Shown here in pieces: positions 1-8,584 of a stretch of 28,251 nt of DNA. The stretch's first letter is position 1. Each line of letters starts with the position of its first letter. This DNA is from DATLGB01 sp038318085 (GTDB taxonomy: Bacteria; Actinomycetota; Thermoleophilia; Solirubrobacterales; Solirubrobacteraceae), in the NCBI GenBank assembly GCA_038318085.1, contig JBBQBV010000035.1:1-28251 (forward strand), in the 5' to 3' direction. The position numbers and the translations under genes were made by a program. Under the pieces are notes generated by a model. That model ran no database searches, had not been told where the DNA came from, and saw only the letters and a program-made list of their open reading frames with translations.

Positions 1-296
1 GGCTTGGGGGCGCCGAGATGGCTCGCACCGAGAGCTACTCCGATGGACGCGTTCCCCTGCACACCCTGCGTGCCGACATCGACTACGGCTTTCACGAAGC
101 GCGTACCACCTTCGGCCGGATTGGCGTCAAGTGCTGGATCAACAAGGGCGAGGTGATGCCCGAGGGCTTCCGCACCGACGGGCAGCAGGGCGGCGACGGC
201 TCATCGGGCAATCGGGGAGGTGGCGGCGGACGCGGCGGCGGAGGCCGTGGCGGGCGCAACGACCGGCCCGACCTCAGCGGAGGGATCAGCCGCTGA
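1..296 (+). CDS. rpsC: Ribosomal protein S3, C-terminal part (5' truncated by window)
   Basis: This is the 3' end of the S3 gene; codons are in frame from base 3 and the start lies outside the window. S3 sits at the mRNA entry side of the 30S head. The visible part carries the conserved S3 C-terminal domain, including LGGAEMART, the VPLHTLRADIDYG block and GRIGVKCWINKGEV. After about residue 60 of the visible part the protein becomes a Gly/Arg-rich tail with repeated RGG-like units and ends in GGISR. Such low-complexity S3 tails are known in actinobacteria. The stop TGA (294-296) shares its last base with the rplP ATG, so the two are probably translationally coupled. Identity is secure; only the truncation limits the entry. 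Confidence 0.97.
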   Translation, partial: LGGAEMARTESYSDGRVPLHTLRADIDYGFHEARTTFGRIGVKCWINKGEVMPEGFRTDGQQGGDGSSGNRGGGGGRGGGGRGGRNDRPDLSGGISR

Positions 297-712
297 TGCT
301 GTCGCCCAAGCGCGTGAAGCACCGCAAGCAGCACCGCGGCCGGATGGGCGGGCTGACCCGTGCCCAGCCGACGGTGCAGTTCGGCGAGTACGGGCTCAAG
401 ACCCTCGAGTGCGGGTGGCTGACCAACCGCCAGATCGAGGCCGCCCGCATCGCGATGACCCGCAAGATCAAGCGCGGCGGGAAGGTGTGGATCAACATCT
501 ACCCGGACAAGCCCGTGACCAAGAAGCCCGCCGAGACCCGCATGGGCTCCGGCAAGGGCAACCCCGAGGGCTGGGTCGCCGTCGTGAAGCCCGGGCGCGT
601 GATGTTCGAGCTCTCCGGCGTCGACGAGACCCTCGCTCGCGAGGCGATGCGCCTCGCCGGGCGCAAGCTTCCCGTCAAGACCAAGTTCGTCATGCGCGAG
701 GACGGCCAGTAG
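296..712 (+). CDS. rplP: Ribosomal protein L16
   Basis: 138 residues, the normal L16 length. L16 is a 50S protein near the A-site and peptidyl transferase region. The protein opens MLSPKRVKHRKQHRGR and has the typical GKVWINIYPDKPVTKKP block and the RMGSGKGNPEGWVAVVKPG glycine-rich loop. An in-frame GTG-type start exists upstream (about 131), but it lies inside rpsC and would add non-homologous residues, so I chose the ATG at 296. It overlaps the rpsC stop by one base, and rpmC follows after a 4-base gap, as expected in the S10-type operon. Confidence 0.97.
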   Translation: MLSPKRVKHRKQHRGRMGGLTRAQPTVQFGEYGLKTLECGWLTNRQIEAARIAMTRKIKRGGKVWINIYPDKPVTKKPAETRMGSGKGNPEGWVAVVKPGRVMFELSGVDETLAREAMRLAGRKLPVKTKFVMREDGQ

Positions 713-716
713 ACCC

Positions 717-929
717 ATGACCGCCAAGGAGCTTCGAGACCTCGCCGACGACAAGCTGATCGAGCACATCGCCACCGCGCGGCGGGACCTCTTCGGCCTG
801 CGCATGCAGCACGCGACCGGCGAGCTCGAGAACACCGCCCGACTGAGCAGCGTCAAGCGCGACCTCGCTCGCGCGCTGACGATTGCCCGCCAGCGCGGCA
901 TCGCGCTCCACGAACGTACGACTTCCTAG
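717..929 (+). CDS. rpmC: Ribosomal protein L29
   Basis: 70 residues, the usual L29 size. L29 is a small helical hairpin near the 50S exit tunnel and part of the docking site for nascent-chain factors. The sequence shows the family pattern: MTAKELRDLADDKL, then a charged helix with DLFGLRMQHATGELENT, then a second helix rich in Arg. Only 4 bases separate it from rplP and 6 from rpsQ, so it belongs to the same transcript. The length, start and position between rplP and rpsQ make the call safe. Confidence 0.96.
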   Translation: MTAKELRDLADDKLIEHIATARRDLFGLRMQHATGELENTARLSSVKRDLARALTIARQRGIALHERTTS

Positions 930-935
930 GACCCC

Positions 936-1478
936 ATGGCTGACGAGACCCAGAACACCGAGACCCCCGCGCCCGCGCCCCCGCCCGCACCCGATACCCA
1001 CAGCCCTGCGGACTCGGGCACAGGCGAGGTGCTGGCTCCCAAGGAGCGCCGTGCGCGCCGTCGCCAGGTGGCGCTGTCCAAGCGCGGCCCGCGCCGGCCC
1101 GCGACGCAGTCCGAGCGCGACGCCGAGCGCAGGCGCAAGGCCGCGCAGCGCCGCGCCTACCGCGCCCGCCAGAAGGCCAAGAAGGCCGCGCAGCCCAAGG
1201 GCGAGGCGCCCGAGCCCAAGCCGCAGAAGACCGGGCATCAAAAGGAGCGCCAGGGCATCGTGCTCTCCGACAAGGCCGACAAGACGATCACGGTGCGCAT
1301 CGACGTGGCTCGTCGCCATCGCCGCTACAAGAAGACGATCCGCTCCTCGAGCACCCTGCACGTTCACGACGAGGCCAACGCGGCCAACGCGGGCGACACC
1401 GTCCGCGTCGTCGAGGCCCGTCCGCTGTCGCGCCTGAAGCGCTGGCGCCTGGTGGAAGTCCTGGAGCGCGCGAAGTGA
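936..1478 (+). CDS. rpsQ: Ribosomal protein S17 with long basic N-terminal extension
   Basis: 180 residues, about twice the usual ~80-90 of bacterial S17. The S17 core (an OB fold that binds 16S rRNA) is residues ~104-180: ERQGIVLSDKADKTITVRID, then RYKKTIRSSSTLHVHDE, GDTVRVVEARPLSRLKRW and a short tail. Residues 1-35 are acidic and Pro/Ala-rich; residues 36-101 are strongly basic, with runs such as ERRARRRQ and RRRKAAQRRAYRARQKAKK. The frame is open from the ATG at 936 and no good start precedes the core, so the extension is likely translated. Its role is unknown; it may contact rRNA or be a lineage-specific ribosome surface element. Confidence 0.93.
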   Translation: MADETQNTETPAPAPPPAPDTHSPADSGTGEVLAPKERRARRRQVALSKRGPRRPATQSERDAERRRKAAQRRAYRARQKAKKAAQPKGEAPEPKPQKTGHQKERQGIVLSDKADKTITVRIDVARRHRRYKKTIRSSSTLHVHDEANAANAGDTVRVVEARPLSRLKRWRLVEVLERAK

Positions 1479-1485
1479 GCAGGCG

Positions 1486-1854
1486 ATGATCCAGAACGAG
1501 TCGCGTCTGCGCGTCGCCGACAACACCGGGGCCCGCGAGCTCTTGTGCATCCGCGTGATGGGCGGCTCGCGCCGCCGCTACGCCGGCGTGGGCGACGTCA
1601 TCGTGGCCGCCGTCAAGACCGCGACGCCCCAGGGCACCGTCAAGAAGGGCGAGGTCGTCAAGGCGGTCGTCGTGCGCACGCGCAAGGAGTTCGGGCGCGA
1701 CGACGGCACATACATCGCCTTCGACGAGAACGCCGCGGTCATCATCGACGCGACCGGCAATCCGCGTGGGACGCGCATCTTCGGCCCGGTGGCGCGCGAG
1801 CTGCGCGACGGCGGCTACATGAAGATCGTCTCGCTCGCCCCGGAGGTGCTCTGA
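1486..1854 (+). CDS. rplN: Ribosomal protein L14
   Basis: 122 residues, the exact family length. L14 is a universal 50S protein at the subunit interface. It begins MIQNESRLRVADNTGARELLC and contains the conserved GDVIVAAVKTATPQGTVKKGE and FDENAAVIIDATGNPRGTRI segments, then FGPVARELRD and a C-terminus ending in APEVL. The gene starts 7 bases after rpsQ and ends one base before the rplX ATG. Nothing unusual is seen. Confidence 0.97.
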   Translation: MIQNESRLRVADNTGARELLCIRVMGGSRRRYAGVGDVIVAAVKTATPQGTVKKGEVVKAVVVRTRKEFGRDDGTYIAFDENAAVIIDATGNPRGTRIFGPVARELRDGGYMKIVSLAPEVL

Positions 1855-1855
1855 C

Positions 1856-2185
1856 ATGGCCCATCCCATCCGCATCAAGGCCGACGACACCGTGATCGTG
1901 ATCTCGGGCAAGGACAAGGGCAAGACCGGCAAGGTCCTGCGCGTCGAGAGCAAGCGCTCGAAGGTCTTCGTCGAGGGCATCAACATGGTCAAGCGCCACC
2001 AGGCGCCGACACCCGGCCGGCCCAACCAGGCCGTCGGCGTGATCGAGAAGGAGGGCGGTGTCCACGTCTCCAACGTGGCCATCTACGATCCCAAGGACCA
2101 CAAGGCGACCCGCGTGCGCGTCGAGCGCCGCGACGATGGCCGCCGCATGCGCGTGACCAAGCTCTCCTCAACGGAGCTCGACTGA
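1856..2185 (+). CDS. rplX: Ribosomal protein L24
   Basis: 109 residues. L24 binds 23S rRNA early in 50S assembly. The N-terminal KOW motif is clear (DTVIVISGKDKGKTGKVL, about residues 10-27), followed by GINMVKRHQAPTPGRPNQ and HVSNVAIYDPKD, all typical of bacterial L24. The stop TGA (2183-2185) shares its last base with the rplE ATG, indicating coupled translation. Confidence 0.97.
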   Translation: MAHPIRIKADDTVIVISGKDKGKTGKVLRVESKRSKVFVEGINMVKRHQAPTPGRPNQAVGVIEKEGGVHVSNVAIYDPKDHKATRVRVERRDDGRRMRVTKLSSTELD

Positions 2186-2781
2186 TGGCCAACGCCCGAC
2201 TCAAGACGCTCTACAACGACACCCTGCGCGGCCGCCTGAAGGAGCACTTCGGCTACTCGTCGGTCATGCAGACGCCCAGGATCACCAAGATCACGCTCAA
2301 CATGGGCGTGGGGGAGGCCAAGCAGGACCGCGGCATGTTCGAGAAGGCCGAGCAGCAGCTCGCGACGATCGCCGGGCAGAAGCCCAACACGCGCCGCGCG
2401 CGCAAGTCCGTCGCGCAGTTCAAGGTCCGCGAGGGCATGCCCGTCGGCCTGTCGGTGACCCTGCGCGACGAGCGTGCCTACGAGTTCCTGGACCGCCTGA
2501 CGACGATCGCGATCCCGCGGATCCGGGACTTCCGGGGCCTGAACCCCCGCTCGTTCGACGGCCGCGGCAACTACTCCATGGGCATCAGGGAGCAGATCAT
2601 CTTCCCGGAGATCGACTACGACGAGATCGACATGGTGCGCGGGCTCGACGTCACGATCACCACTTCCGCTCAGACCGACGCCGAGGCGTTCACCCTGCTG
2701 CAGGCGTTCGGCATGCCGTTCGCCCGCGAGGGCCGCCCGGGCGGTTTCGAGACCCTTGACACCGACTCCGTCGCTGCGTGA
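2185..2781 (+). CDS. rplE: Ribosomal protein L5
   Basis: 198 residues, slightly longer than the ~180 typical because of the C-terminus. L5 binds 5S rRNA and contacts the P-site tRNA in the central protuberance. Diagnostic segments are ITKITLNMGVGEAK, PNTRRARKSVAQFKVREGMP, DFRGLNPRSFDGRGNYSMG and REQIIFPEIDYDEID. The tail FAREGRPGGFETLDTDSVAA extends past the family core and looks unconserved. The ATG overlaps the rplX stop by one base. Confidence 0.97.
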   Translation: MANARLKTLYNDTLRGRLKEHFGYSSVMQTPRITKITLNMGVGEAKQDRGMFEKAEQQLATIAGQKPNTRRARKSVAQFKVREGMPVGLSVTLRDERAYEFLDRLTTIAIPRIRDFRGLNPRSFDGRGNYSMGIREQIIFPEIDYDEIDMVRGLDVTITTSAQTDAEAFTLLQAFGMPFAREGRPGGFETLDTDSVAA

Positions 2782-2796
2782 CGAGGAGCTGACCCC

Positions 2797-2982
2797 ATGG
2801 CGAAGACCTCCCAGTGGGTGCGCCAGCAGCGCCCCGCCAAGTACAAGACCCGTGAGTACACGCGCTGCCGCCGCTGTGGCCGGCCCCGCGCCGTGTACCG
2901 CAAGTTCGGCCTCTGCCGCATCTGTCTGCGCGAGCTCGCGCACGACGGCATGGTGCCGGGCATGACCAAATCCAGTTGGTGA
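2797..2982 (+). CDS. rpsZ: Ribosomal protein S14, zinc-binding type Z
   Basis: 61 residues, the length of the short zinc-containing S14 rather than the ~100-residue zinc-free form. The four ligand cysteines are C24, C27, C40 and C43 (CRRC and CRIC). The ending GMVPGMTKSSW matches the family C-terminus GxxPGxxKxSW. A clear Shine-Dalgarno (GAGGAG) precedes the ATG. S14 is a 30S head protein. Many actinobacteria also carry a zinc-free copy that replaces this one under zinc limitation; none is visible in this window. Confidence 0.97.
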   Translation: MAKTSQWVRQQRPAKYKTREYTRCRRCGRPRAVYRKFGLCRICLRELAHDGMVPGMTKSSW

Positions 2983-2985
2983 ACG

Positions 2986-3390
2986 ATGTCGATGACCGAT
3001 CCCATAGCTGACTTCCTGACGCGCATCCGCAACGGGATCACCGCCGCTCACGAGACGGTCGAGATCCCCTCGTCCAAGCTCAAGGTCGAGCTCGCGCGCA
3101 TCCTCTTGGAGCAGGGATACATCCGCTCCTACGAGACCAAGCCGTCCCTGCGCGGCGCGAGCGAGACGCTCGTCGTCCAGCTGAAGTACACGGAGGCCCG
3201 CGTCTCGGTGATCTCCGGGCTGCGGCGCGTCTCGCGTCCCGGCCGCCGCTCCTACGTGGACTCCAAGCACGTCCCGAAGGTGCTCGGCGGCATGGGCACG
3301 ACGATCCTGACCACATCCTCTGGGGTGATGACCGGCCACGACGCTCGCAAAGAGGGCGTCGGGGGCGAGATCGTCGCCATGGTCTGGTAA
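2986..3390 (+). CDS. rpsH: Ribosomal protein S8
   Basis: 134 residues, the usual length. S8 binds the central domain of 16S rRNA and in enterobacteria represses the spc operon. The N-terminus MSMTDPIADFLTRIRNG and the C-terminal block TSSGVMTGHDARKEGVGGEI are diagnostic. Two possible starts exist (2986 and 2992); both fit, and the first is taken because it follows the rpsZ stop most closely. Its translation is probably coupled to its neighbours. Confidence 0.97.
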   Translation: MSMTDPIADFLTRIRNGITAAHETVEIPSSKLKVELARILLEQGYIRSYETKPSLRGASETLVVQLKYTEARVSVISGLRRVSRPGRRSYVDSKHVPKVLGGMGTTILTTSSGVMTGHDARKEGVGGEIVAMVW

Positions 3391-3394
3391 CCCG

Positions 3395-3928
3395 ATGTCC
3401 CGCATCGGCAGGAAGCCCATCCCCGTCCCGGCGGGCGTCAACATCAGCGTCGAGCCGGAGGTCGTCCGCGTGGCCGGTCCCCGTGGCGACCTCCAGGAGC
3501 GCAAGTCGCGCGCCATCGAGATCGTCGTCGAGGGCGAGGAGTGCCTCGTCACGCGCCCGACCGACCGCGCCGAGCACCGTGCCCTGCACGGGCTCACGCG
3601 CTCGCTGGTCGCGAACATGGTCACCGGGGTCACCGCCGGGTTCTCGAAGACCCTCGAGATCCAGGGCGTCGGCTACCGCGCTGCGCTGAAGGGCTCAGAC
3701 CTCGAGCTCGCGCTCGGCTACTCGCACCCCGTCAAGATCCCCGCGCCCAAGGGGATCGAGTTCGAGGTGCCGGTGCCCACGCGCGTGATCGTCAAGGGCA
3801 ACTCCAAGCAGCAGGTCGGCGAGACCGCCGCCATAATCCGCAAGCAGCGGCCGCCGGAGCCCTACAAGGGCAAGGGCATCCGCTACGAGGGCGAGTACGT
3901 GGCCCGGAAGGTCGGTAAGCGCGCATGA
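3395..3928 (+). CDS. rplF: Ribosomal protein L6
   Basis: 177 residues, as expected. L6 lies near the factor-binding site of the 50S subunit. It opens MSRIGRKPIPVPAGVNI and contains the two duplicated L6 domains; the second holds the signature PPEPYKGKGIRYEGEYV followed by RKVGKRA. The last codons overlap the rplR ATG by 4 bases (ATGA), a common translational coupling arrangement. Confidence 0.97.
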   Translation: MSRIGRKPIPVPAGVNISVEPEVVRVAGPRGDLQERKSRAIEIVVEGEECLVTRPTDRAEHRALHGLTRSLVANMVTGVTAGFSKTLEIQGVGYRAALKGSDLELALGYSHPVKIPAPKGIEFEVPVPTRVIVKGNSKQQVGETAAIIRKQRPPEPYKGKGIRYEGEYVARKVGKRA

Positions 3929-4278
3929 CGGTTCAGACCAGGCAGGCCGTGCGGCTCAAGCGCCGCCGGCGCGTACGGGCGAAGGTCGTCGGCAGCGCCG
4001 AGCGGCCCCGCATCGCGGTGTTCCGCTCCAATCGCGGCGTGTCGGCGCAGCTCATCGACGACTCCAGCGGGCGCACGCTCGCGGCGGTGTCGTGGATCGA
4101 GAGCGATCTCAGGGCCCTTCCCAAGATGGACCAGGCGCGCCGCGCCGGCGAGCTGCTCGCCGAGCGCGCCAAGGCCGCCGGCCTCGACGCCGCCGTGTTC
4201 GATCGCGCCGGCTACCAGTACCACGGTCGCGTGAAGGCCCTCGCCGAGGGCGCGCGCGAAGGTGGGCTGGCCTTCTAG
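3925..4278 (+). CDS. rplR: Ribosomal protein L18
   Basis: 117 residues. L18 binds 5S rRNA together with L5. The Arg-rich N-terminus (RLKRRRRVRAKVVG) is followed by the core PRIAVFRSNRGVSAQLIDD and the C-terminal signature YHGRVKALAEGAREGGL. It overlaps the rplF stop by 4 bases and lies 13 bases before rpsE. Confidence 0.97.
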   Translation: MTVQTRQAVRLKRRRRVRAKVVGSAERPRIAVFRSNRGVSAQLIDDSSGRTLAAVSWIESDLRALPKMDQARRAGELLAERAKAAGLDAAVFDRAGYQYHGRVKALAEGAREGGLAF

Positions 4279-4291
4279 GCTCTGATCGCTG

Positions 4292-5068
4292 ATGGCTGCT
4301 CCCGATAGATCCGTCTCCTCCGCCGGCCTGGACCTCCAAGAACGCGTCGTCGAGATCAACCGCGTCGCCAAGGTCGTCAAGGGCGGCCGGCGCTTCTCCT
4401 TCACCGCTCTGGTGGTGGTCGGCGACGAGTCCGGCACCGTCGGCATCGGCTACGGCAAGGCCAACGAGGTCCCCCTGGCGATCCAGAAGGGCGTCGAGCG
4501 GGCGAAGAAGAACCTCTTCAAGGTGCCCCGGCACGGCTCCACGATCACCCATCAGGTGACCGGGGTGTTCGGCGCCGGCCGCGTGCTGCTCAAGCCCGCC
4601 TCGCCCGGTACCGGCGTGATCGCCGGCGGCGGCGTGCGCGCGGTGCTCGAGCTCGCCGGCATCCACGACATCCTCTCCAAGTCCCTCGGGACGCAGAACC
4701 CGATCAACCTGGTCCGCGCGACCGAAGCCGGGCTTCGCGACCTGCGCAAGCCGGAGGAGATCGCCGCGCTGCGCGGACTCTCGATCGACGCCGTCCTCGG
4801 CCTGCACAAGGAGGCCGGCGCCAGCGCGACGCTCACCGACGGCGCCGCCGAGGCCGCTCCCGCCGAAGGGGAGGCCGAGGCCGAGGGTCCTGCCGCGGCA
4901 GCCGTGGAAACGGTCGCCGAGGCCGCGCCGGATGCCGTCGTCGAAGCCGTCCCGGACGCCGTCAAGGACGCCGTGGGCGCCATCGCCGGCGTGATGGATT
5001 CGGCGGTCGAGACCGTGACCGGCGACGACGACAAGCAGGACGCGAAGAACGACGAGGACGCGAAGTGA
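4292..5068 (+). CDS. rpsE: Ribosomal protein S5 with long acidic Ala-rich C-terminal tail
   Basis: 258 residues against ~165-200 for most S5. The core occupies residues ~14-172: LQERVVEINRVAKVVKGGRR, the glycine-rich loop VGIGYGKANEVP, TGVIAGGGVRAVLELAGI and the NPINLVRATEAGL region. S5 lies at the mRNA entry channel and affects decoding fidelity. From about residue 176 the protein becomes a low-complexity Ala/Glu/Asp/Val tail with units such as PDAVVEAVPDAVKDAVG, ending in a charged GDDDKQDAKNDEDAK. The tail could form an amphipathic helix. Extended S5 tails occur in other actinobacteria; no function is established here. Its TGA overlaps the GTG of rpmD. Confidence 0.96.
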   Translation: MAAPDRSVSSAGLDLQERVVEINRVAKVVKGGRRFSFTALVVVGDESGTVGIGYGKANEVPLAIQKGVERAKKNLFKVPRHGSTITHQVTGVFGAGRVLLKPASPGTGVIAGGGVRAVLELAGIHDILSKSLGTQNPINLVRATEAGLRDLRKPEEIAALRGLSIDAVLGLHKEAGASATLTDGAAEAAPAEGEAEAEGPAAAAVETVAEAAPDAVVEAVPDAVKDAVGAIAGVMDSAVETVTGDDDKQDAKNDEDAK

Positions 5069-5247
5069 GCGCGCTGGTGATCACCCAGGTCAAGTCGGCC
5101 AACGGCACGAACGCCCCGCAGCGCGACACCCTGCGCTCGCTCGGCCTGCGCGGCATCGGCAAGTCCGTCGAGCGCGCCGATTCCCCGCAGCTGCGCGGCA
5201 TGGTCCACCGCGTCCGCCACCTGATCACCGTCGAGGAGAAGCCCTGA
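5065..5247 (+). CDS. rpmD: Ribosomal protein L30
   Basis: 60 residues, the normal size. L30 is a small 50S protein. The sequence shows VITQVKSANG, then RDTLRSLGLRGIGKSV and VHRVRHLITVEEK, which match the family. The start is GTG at 5065, overlapping the rpsE stop in GTGA; no ATG is available in this frame. Its TGA shares a base with the rplO ATG. Confidence 0.96.
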   Translation: MSALVITQVKSANGTNAPQRDTLRSLGLRGIGKSVERADSPQLRGMVHRVRHLITVEEKP

Positions 5248-5792
5248 TGGCCGCTGATACCCAAAGGCCTTCGGCCTCGGGCACAGGGGGCGACAAGCCG
5301 ACAGAGCTCGACGCCGCTGACATCAGCCTGCACAACCTCAAGCCGGCGCCGGGGTCCCGCAAGGAGCGCAAGCGCGTCGGTCGCGGCCACGGCTCCGGCC
5401 ACGGCAAGACCTCTGGCCGCGGGCACAAGGGCTACGGCTCGCGCTCGGGCGCCAAGGACCGCGCGCGCTTCGAGGGCGGCCAGACCCCGATCCACATGCG
5501 GATGCGCAAGCTGCGCGGCCCGAACAAGAAGATGTCGATGCCGTTCGAGCCCTTCCGGACGCACACGCAGCCCGTGAACCTCGAGGATCTCGAGGCGCGC
5601 TTCGACGCCGGCGCCGAGATCACCCCCGAGACCATGAAGGCCGCCGGCCTGGCGACCCGTCGCGGAATCGCGGTCAAGGTGCTCGGCCGCGGTGAGCTGA
5701 CCAAGCGGCTCTCCGTGTCCGCGCACGGCTTCTCGAAGGCCGCGCGCGCGGCGATCGAGGGCGCCGGCGGCACCTGCACGATCGTTCCGTAG
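5247..5792 (+). CDS. rplO: Ribosomal protein L15
   Basis: 181 residues, about 30 more than usual because of an N-terminal extension (residues 1-27, rich in Ala, Thr and Asp) before the conserved core beginning at ISLHNLKPAPGSRKERKRVG. The L15 signature RGHGSGHGKTSGRGHKG follows at about residues 47-63, and the C-terminal domain ends in GGTCTIVP. L15 is an early-assembling 50S protein. It is the last gene before secY, as in classical spc operons. Confidence 0.96.
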   Translation: MAADTQRPSASGTGGDKPTELDAADISLHNLKPAPGSRKERKRVGRGHGSGHGKTSGRGHKGYGSRSGAKDRARFEGGQTPIHMRMRKLRGPNKKMSMPFEPFRTHTQPVNLEDLEARFDAGAEITPETMKAAGLATRRGIAVKVLGRGELTKRLSVSAHGFSKAARAAIEGAGGTCTIVP

Positions 5793-5797
5793 CGCGC

Positions 5798-5803
5798 TAC
5801 CGT
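5798..5803 (+). promoter_or_regulatory. Candidate -10 element (TACCGT) just upstream of secY
   Basis: TACCGT fits the actinobacterial TANNNT pattern and lies 10 bases before the secY GTG. Transcription from here would give a leader of only a few bases. No convincing -35 is seen. The support is mainly the recurrence of this layout at adk, map, surE and others in the window. Confidence 0.35.
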
Positions 5804-5813
5804 AGGTCGCCCC

Positions 5814-7079
<1,266 letters not shown>

Positions 7080-7094
7080 CGCACGCTGCGACGG

Positions 7095-7100
7095 TATATT
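7095..7100 (+). promoter_or_regulatory. Candidate -10 element (TATATT) upstream of adk
   Basis: TATATT stands out in very GC-rich sequence in the 30-base secY-adk gap. It ends 9 bases before the adk GTG, so a transcript would start within about 3 bases of the start codon. The -35 region (around 7071-7077) shows only a weak match. There is no Shine-Dalgarno sequence before the GTG, which supports a leaderless adk mRNA. Confidence 0.5.
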
Positions 7101-7109
7101 CCGCCGCCC

Positions 7110-7778
7110 GTGGGCGAGCTCAATCTCATCCTCCTCGGCCCGCCCGGCGCCGGCAAGGGCACCCAGGCCGAGCACCTGCGGCGGGACTTCGACCTCCCGT
7201 ACCTGGCGACCGGGGACATGATGCGCGCCAAGCGCAAGGAGGACTCCGAGCTCGGGCGCAAGATCGCCCGGATCATCTCCGAGGGCGGACTCGTCGACGA
7301 CGACATCGTCTGCAAGGTGCTGATCGAGCGCATCGCCAACGAGGGCGACGACGGCTTCCTGCTCGACGGCTTCCCGCGCACGCAGGGTCAGGCCGACAAG
7401 CTCGACGAGGCGCTGTCGGCCCGCGGGCGCTCGCTCACCGCCGCCCTGCTCATCGAGGCGGCCGACGACGTGATCATCGGCCGCCTCGCCGGCCGCCGGC
7501 AGTGCGAGGACAACCACGTCTACCACGTCGACTCCAATCCGCCGAAGCAGGCCGACGTCTGCGACGTCGACGGCAAGCCGCTCTTCCAGCGCGACGACGA
7601 CAAGCCCGAGACGGTCGCCAAGCGCCTGGCGACCTACCACGCGCAGACCGAGCCGCTCGTCGAGCGCTACGAGGACGAGGGCCTGCTGCGGCGCTTCGAC
7701 GGCACGGCCGCGCCGGACGAGGTCCACGGGCACGTCCAGTCCACGCTGGCCACGCTGGAGCTCGAAGACTCGGTCTGA
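7110..7778 (+). CDS. adk: Adenylate kinase
   Basis: 222 residues, in the range of long-LID bacterial adenylate kinases. It interconverts ATP + AMP and 2 ADP in the cytoplasm. The P-loop is residues 10-18 (GPPGAGKGT), followed by YLATGDMMRA at the AMP site and DGFPRTQGQ at ~86-94. The LID domain (~125-165) begins GRLAGRRQC and includes QRDDDKPETV. Its zinc-ligand positions read C132, N135, H136, C151 and D154: the second cysteine of the usual CX2C is Asn, with His beside it, so a C-H-C-D site is possible but unproven. The start is GTG at 7110. adk follows secY as in most bacteria. Confidence 0.97.
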   Translation: MGELNLILLGPPGAGKGTQAEHLRRDFDLPYLATGDMMRAKRKEDSELGRKIARIISEGGLVDDDIVCKVLIERIANEGDDGFLLDGFPRTQGQADKLDEALSARGRSLTAALLIEAADDVIIGRLAGRRQCEDNHVYHVDSNPPKQADVCDVDGKPLFQRDDDKPETVAKRLATYHAQTEPLVERYEDEGLLRRFDGTAAPDEVHGHVQSTLATLELEDSV

Positions 7779-7803
7779 CGCGCCGGGGCGCCGGGAATAG
7801 ACT
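7775..7803 (+). promoter_or_regulatory. Candidate promoter for map (CTGACG -17 bp- TAGACT)
   Basis: A -35-like CTGACG (7775-7780) and a -10 TAGACT (7798-7803) are separated by exactly 17 bases. The -10 ends 7 bases before the map GTG at 7811, placing the predicted transcription start at or one base before the start codon. This is the best-formed example of the short-leader arrangement in the window. Confidence 0.55.
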
Positions 7804-7810
7804 GGGCGCG

Positions 7811-8584
7811 GTGATCGTCAAGAAGTCCTCCGCCGAGATCGACGCGATGGCCGCGGCCGGCGCGATCCACACGAAGGTCCTCGACCTGCTGGCGCGCAAG
7901 ATCCGCCCAGGGGTCACGACGCTCGAGCTCGACCAGGCGGCGGAGCGGTTCATCCGCAGCCAGGGCGCCCAGCCGTCGTTCAAGGGCTACCGCGGGTTCG
8001 CCGGCTCGATCTGCGCCTCGCCCAACCACATGGTCGTGCACGGGATCCCGGGGCCCTTCAAGCTCCAGCGCGGGGACGTGCTGTCGGTCGACGTCGGCGT
8101 CACCAAGAATGGCTGGGTCGCCGACGGCGCGATCACCTTCGCGGTCGGCGACGTCAGCCCCGTCGCCGCCAAGCTGCTGGACACCACGCGCGAGGCCCTC
8201 TTCAAGGCCGTCGAGCAGTGCGTCCCTGAAAACCACCTCGGCGACATCGGCCATGCCGTCCAGCAGCACGTCGAGAGCGGCGGCTTCTCCATCGTCCGGT
8301 CGCTGGTCGGCCACGGGATCGGCCGCTCGATGCACGAGGAGCCGCAGATCCCCAACTACGGCACCCCCGGCAAGGGCGTCCTGCTGGAGGAGGGGATGGT
8401 CCTGGCGATCGAGCCGATGACCACCGCCGGCCGCCACGCCGTCCGGATGGGCGACGACGGCTGGGCGATCTACTCCCAGGACGGCTCCCTGGCCGCCCAC
8501 TTCGAGTTCACGGTCGCGATCACCGGGGACGGCCCGCGCATCCTCACGCCGTGGCACGAGACCGTCCTCGCCGCCGTGGCCTGA
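7811..8584 (+). CDS. map: Methionine aminopeptidase, type I
   Basis: 257 residues, a type Ia enzyme that removes the initiator Met from new proteins. The five metal ligands of the pita-bread fold are all visible: D94, D105, H168, E201 and E232. The substrate-binding histidines are H77 (in VVHGIP) and H175 (in GRSMHEEPQ). The open frame extends far upstream through adk, but homology begins at VIVKKSSAEIDAM, so I use the GTG at 7811. No Shine-Dalgarno precedes it; a -10-like hexamer lies 7 bases upstream. The usual downstream partner infA is missing. Confidence 0.96.
   Translation: MIVKKSSAEIDAMAAAGAIHTKVLDLLARKIRPGVTTLELDQAAERFIRSQGAQPSFKGYRGFAGSICASPNHMVVHGIPGPFKLQRGDVLSVDVGVTKNGWVADGAITFAVGDVSPVAAKLLDTTREALFKAVEQCVPENHLGDIGHAVQQHVESGGFSIVRSLVGHGIGRSMHEEPQIPNYGTPGKGVLLEEGMVLAIEPMTTAGRHAVRMGDDGWAIYSQDGSLAAHFEFTVAITGDGPRILTPWHETVLAAVA

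Noticed and set aside
2083..3633. A 516-codon open frame on the minus strand opposite rplE-rplF
   Set aside because: Shadow of highly conserved ribosomal genes; no family features.
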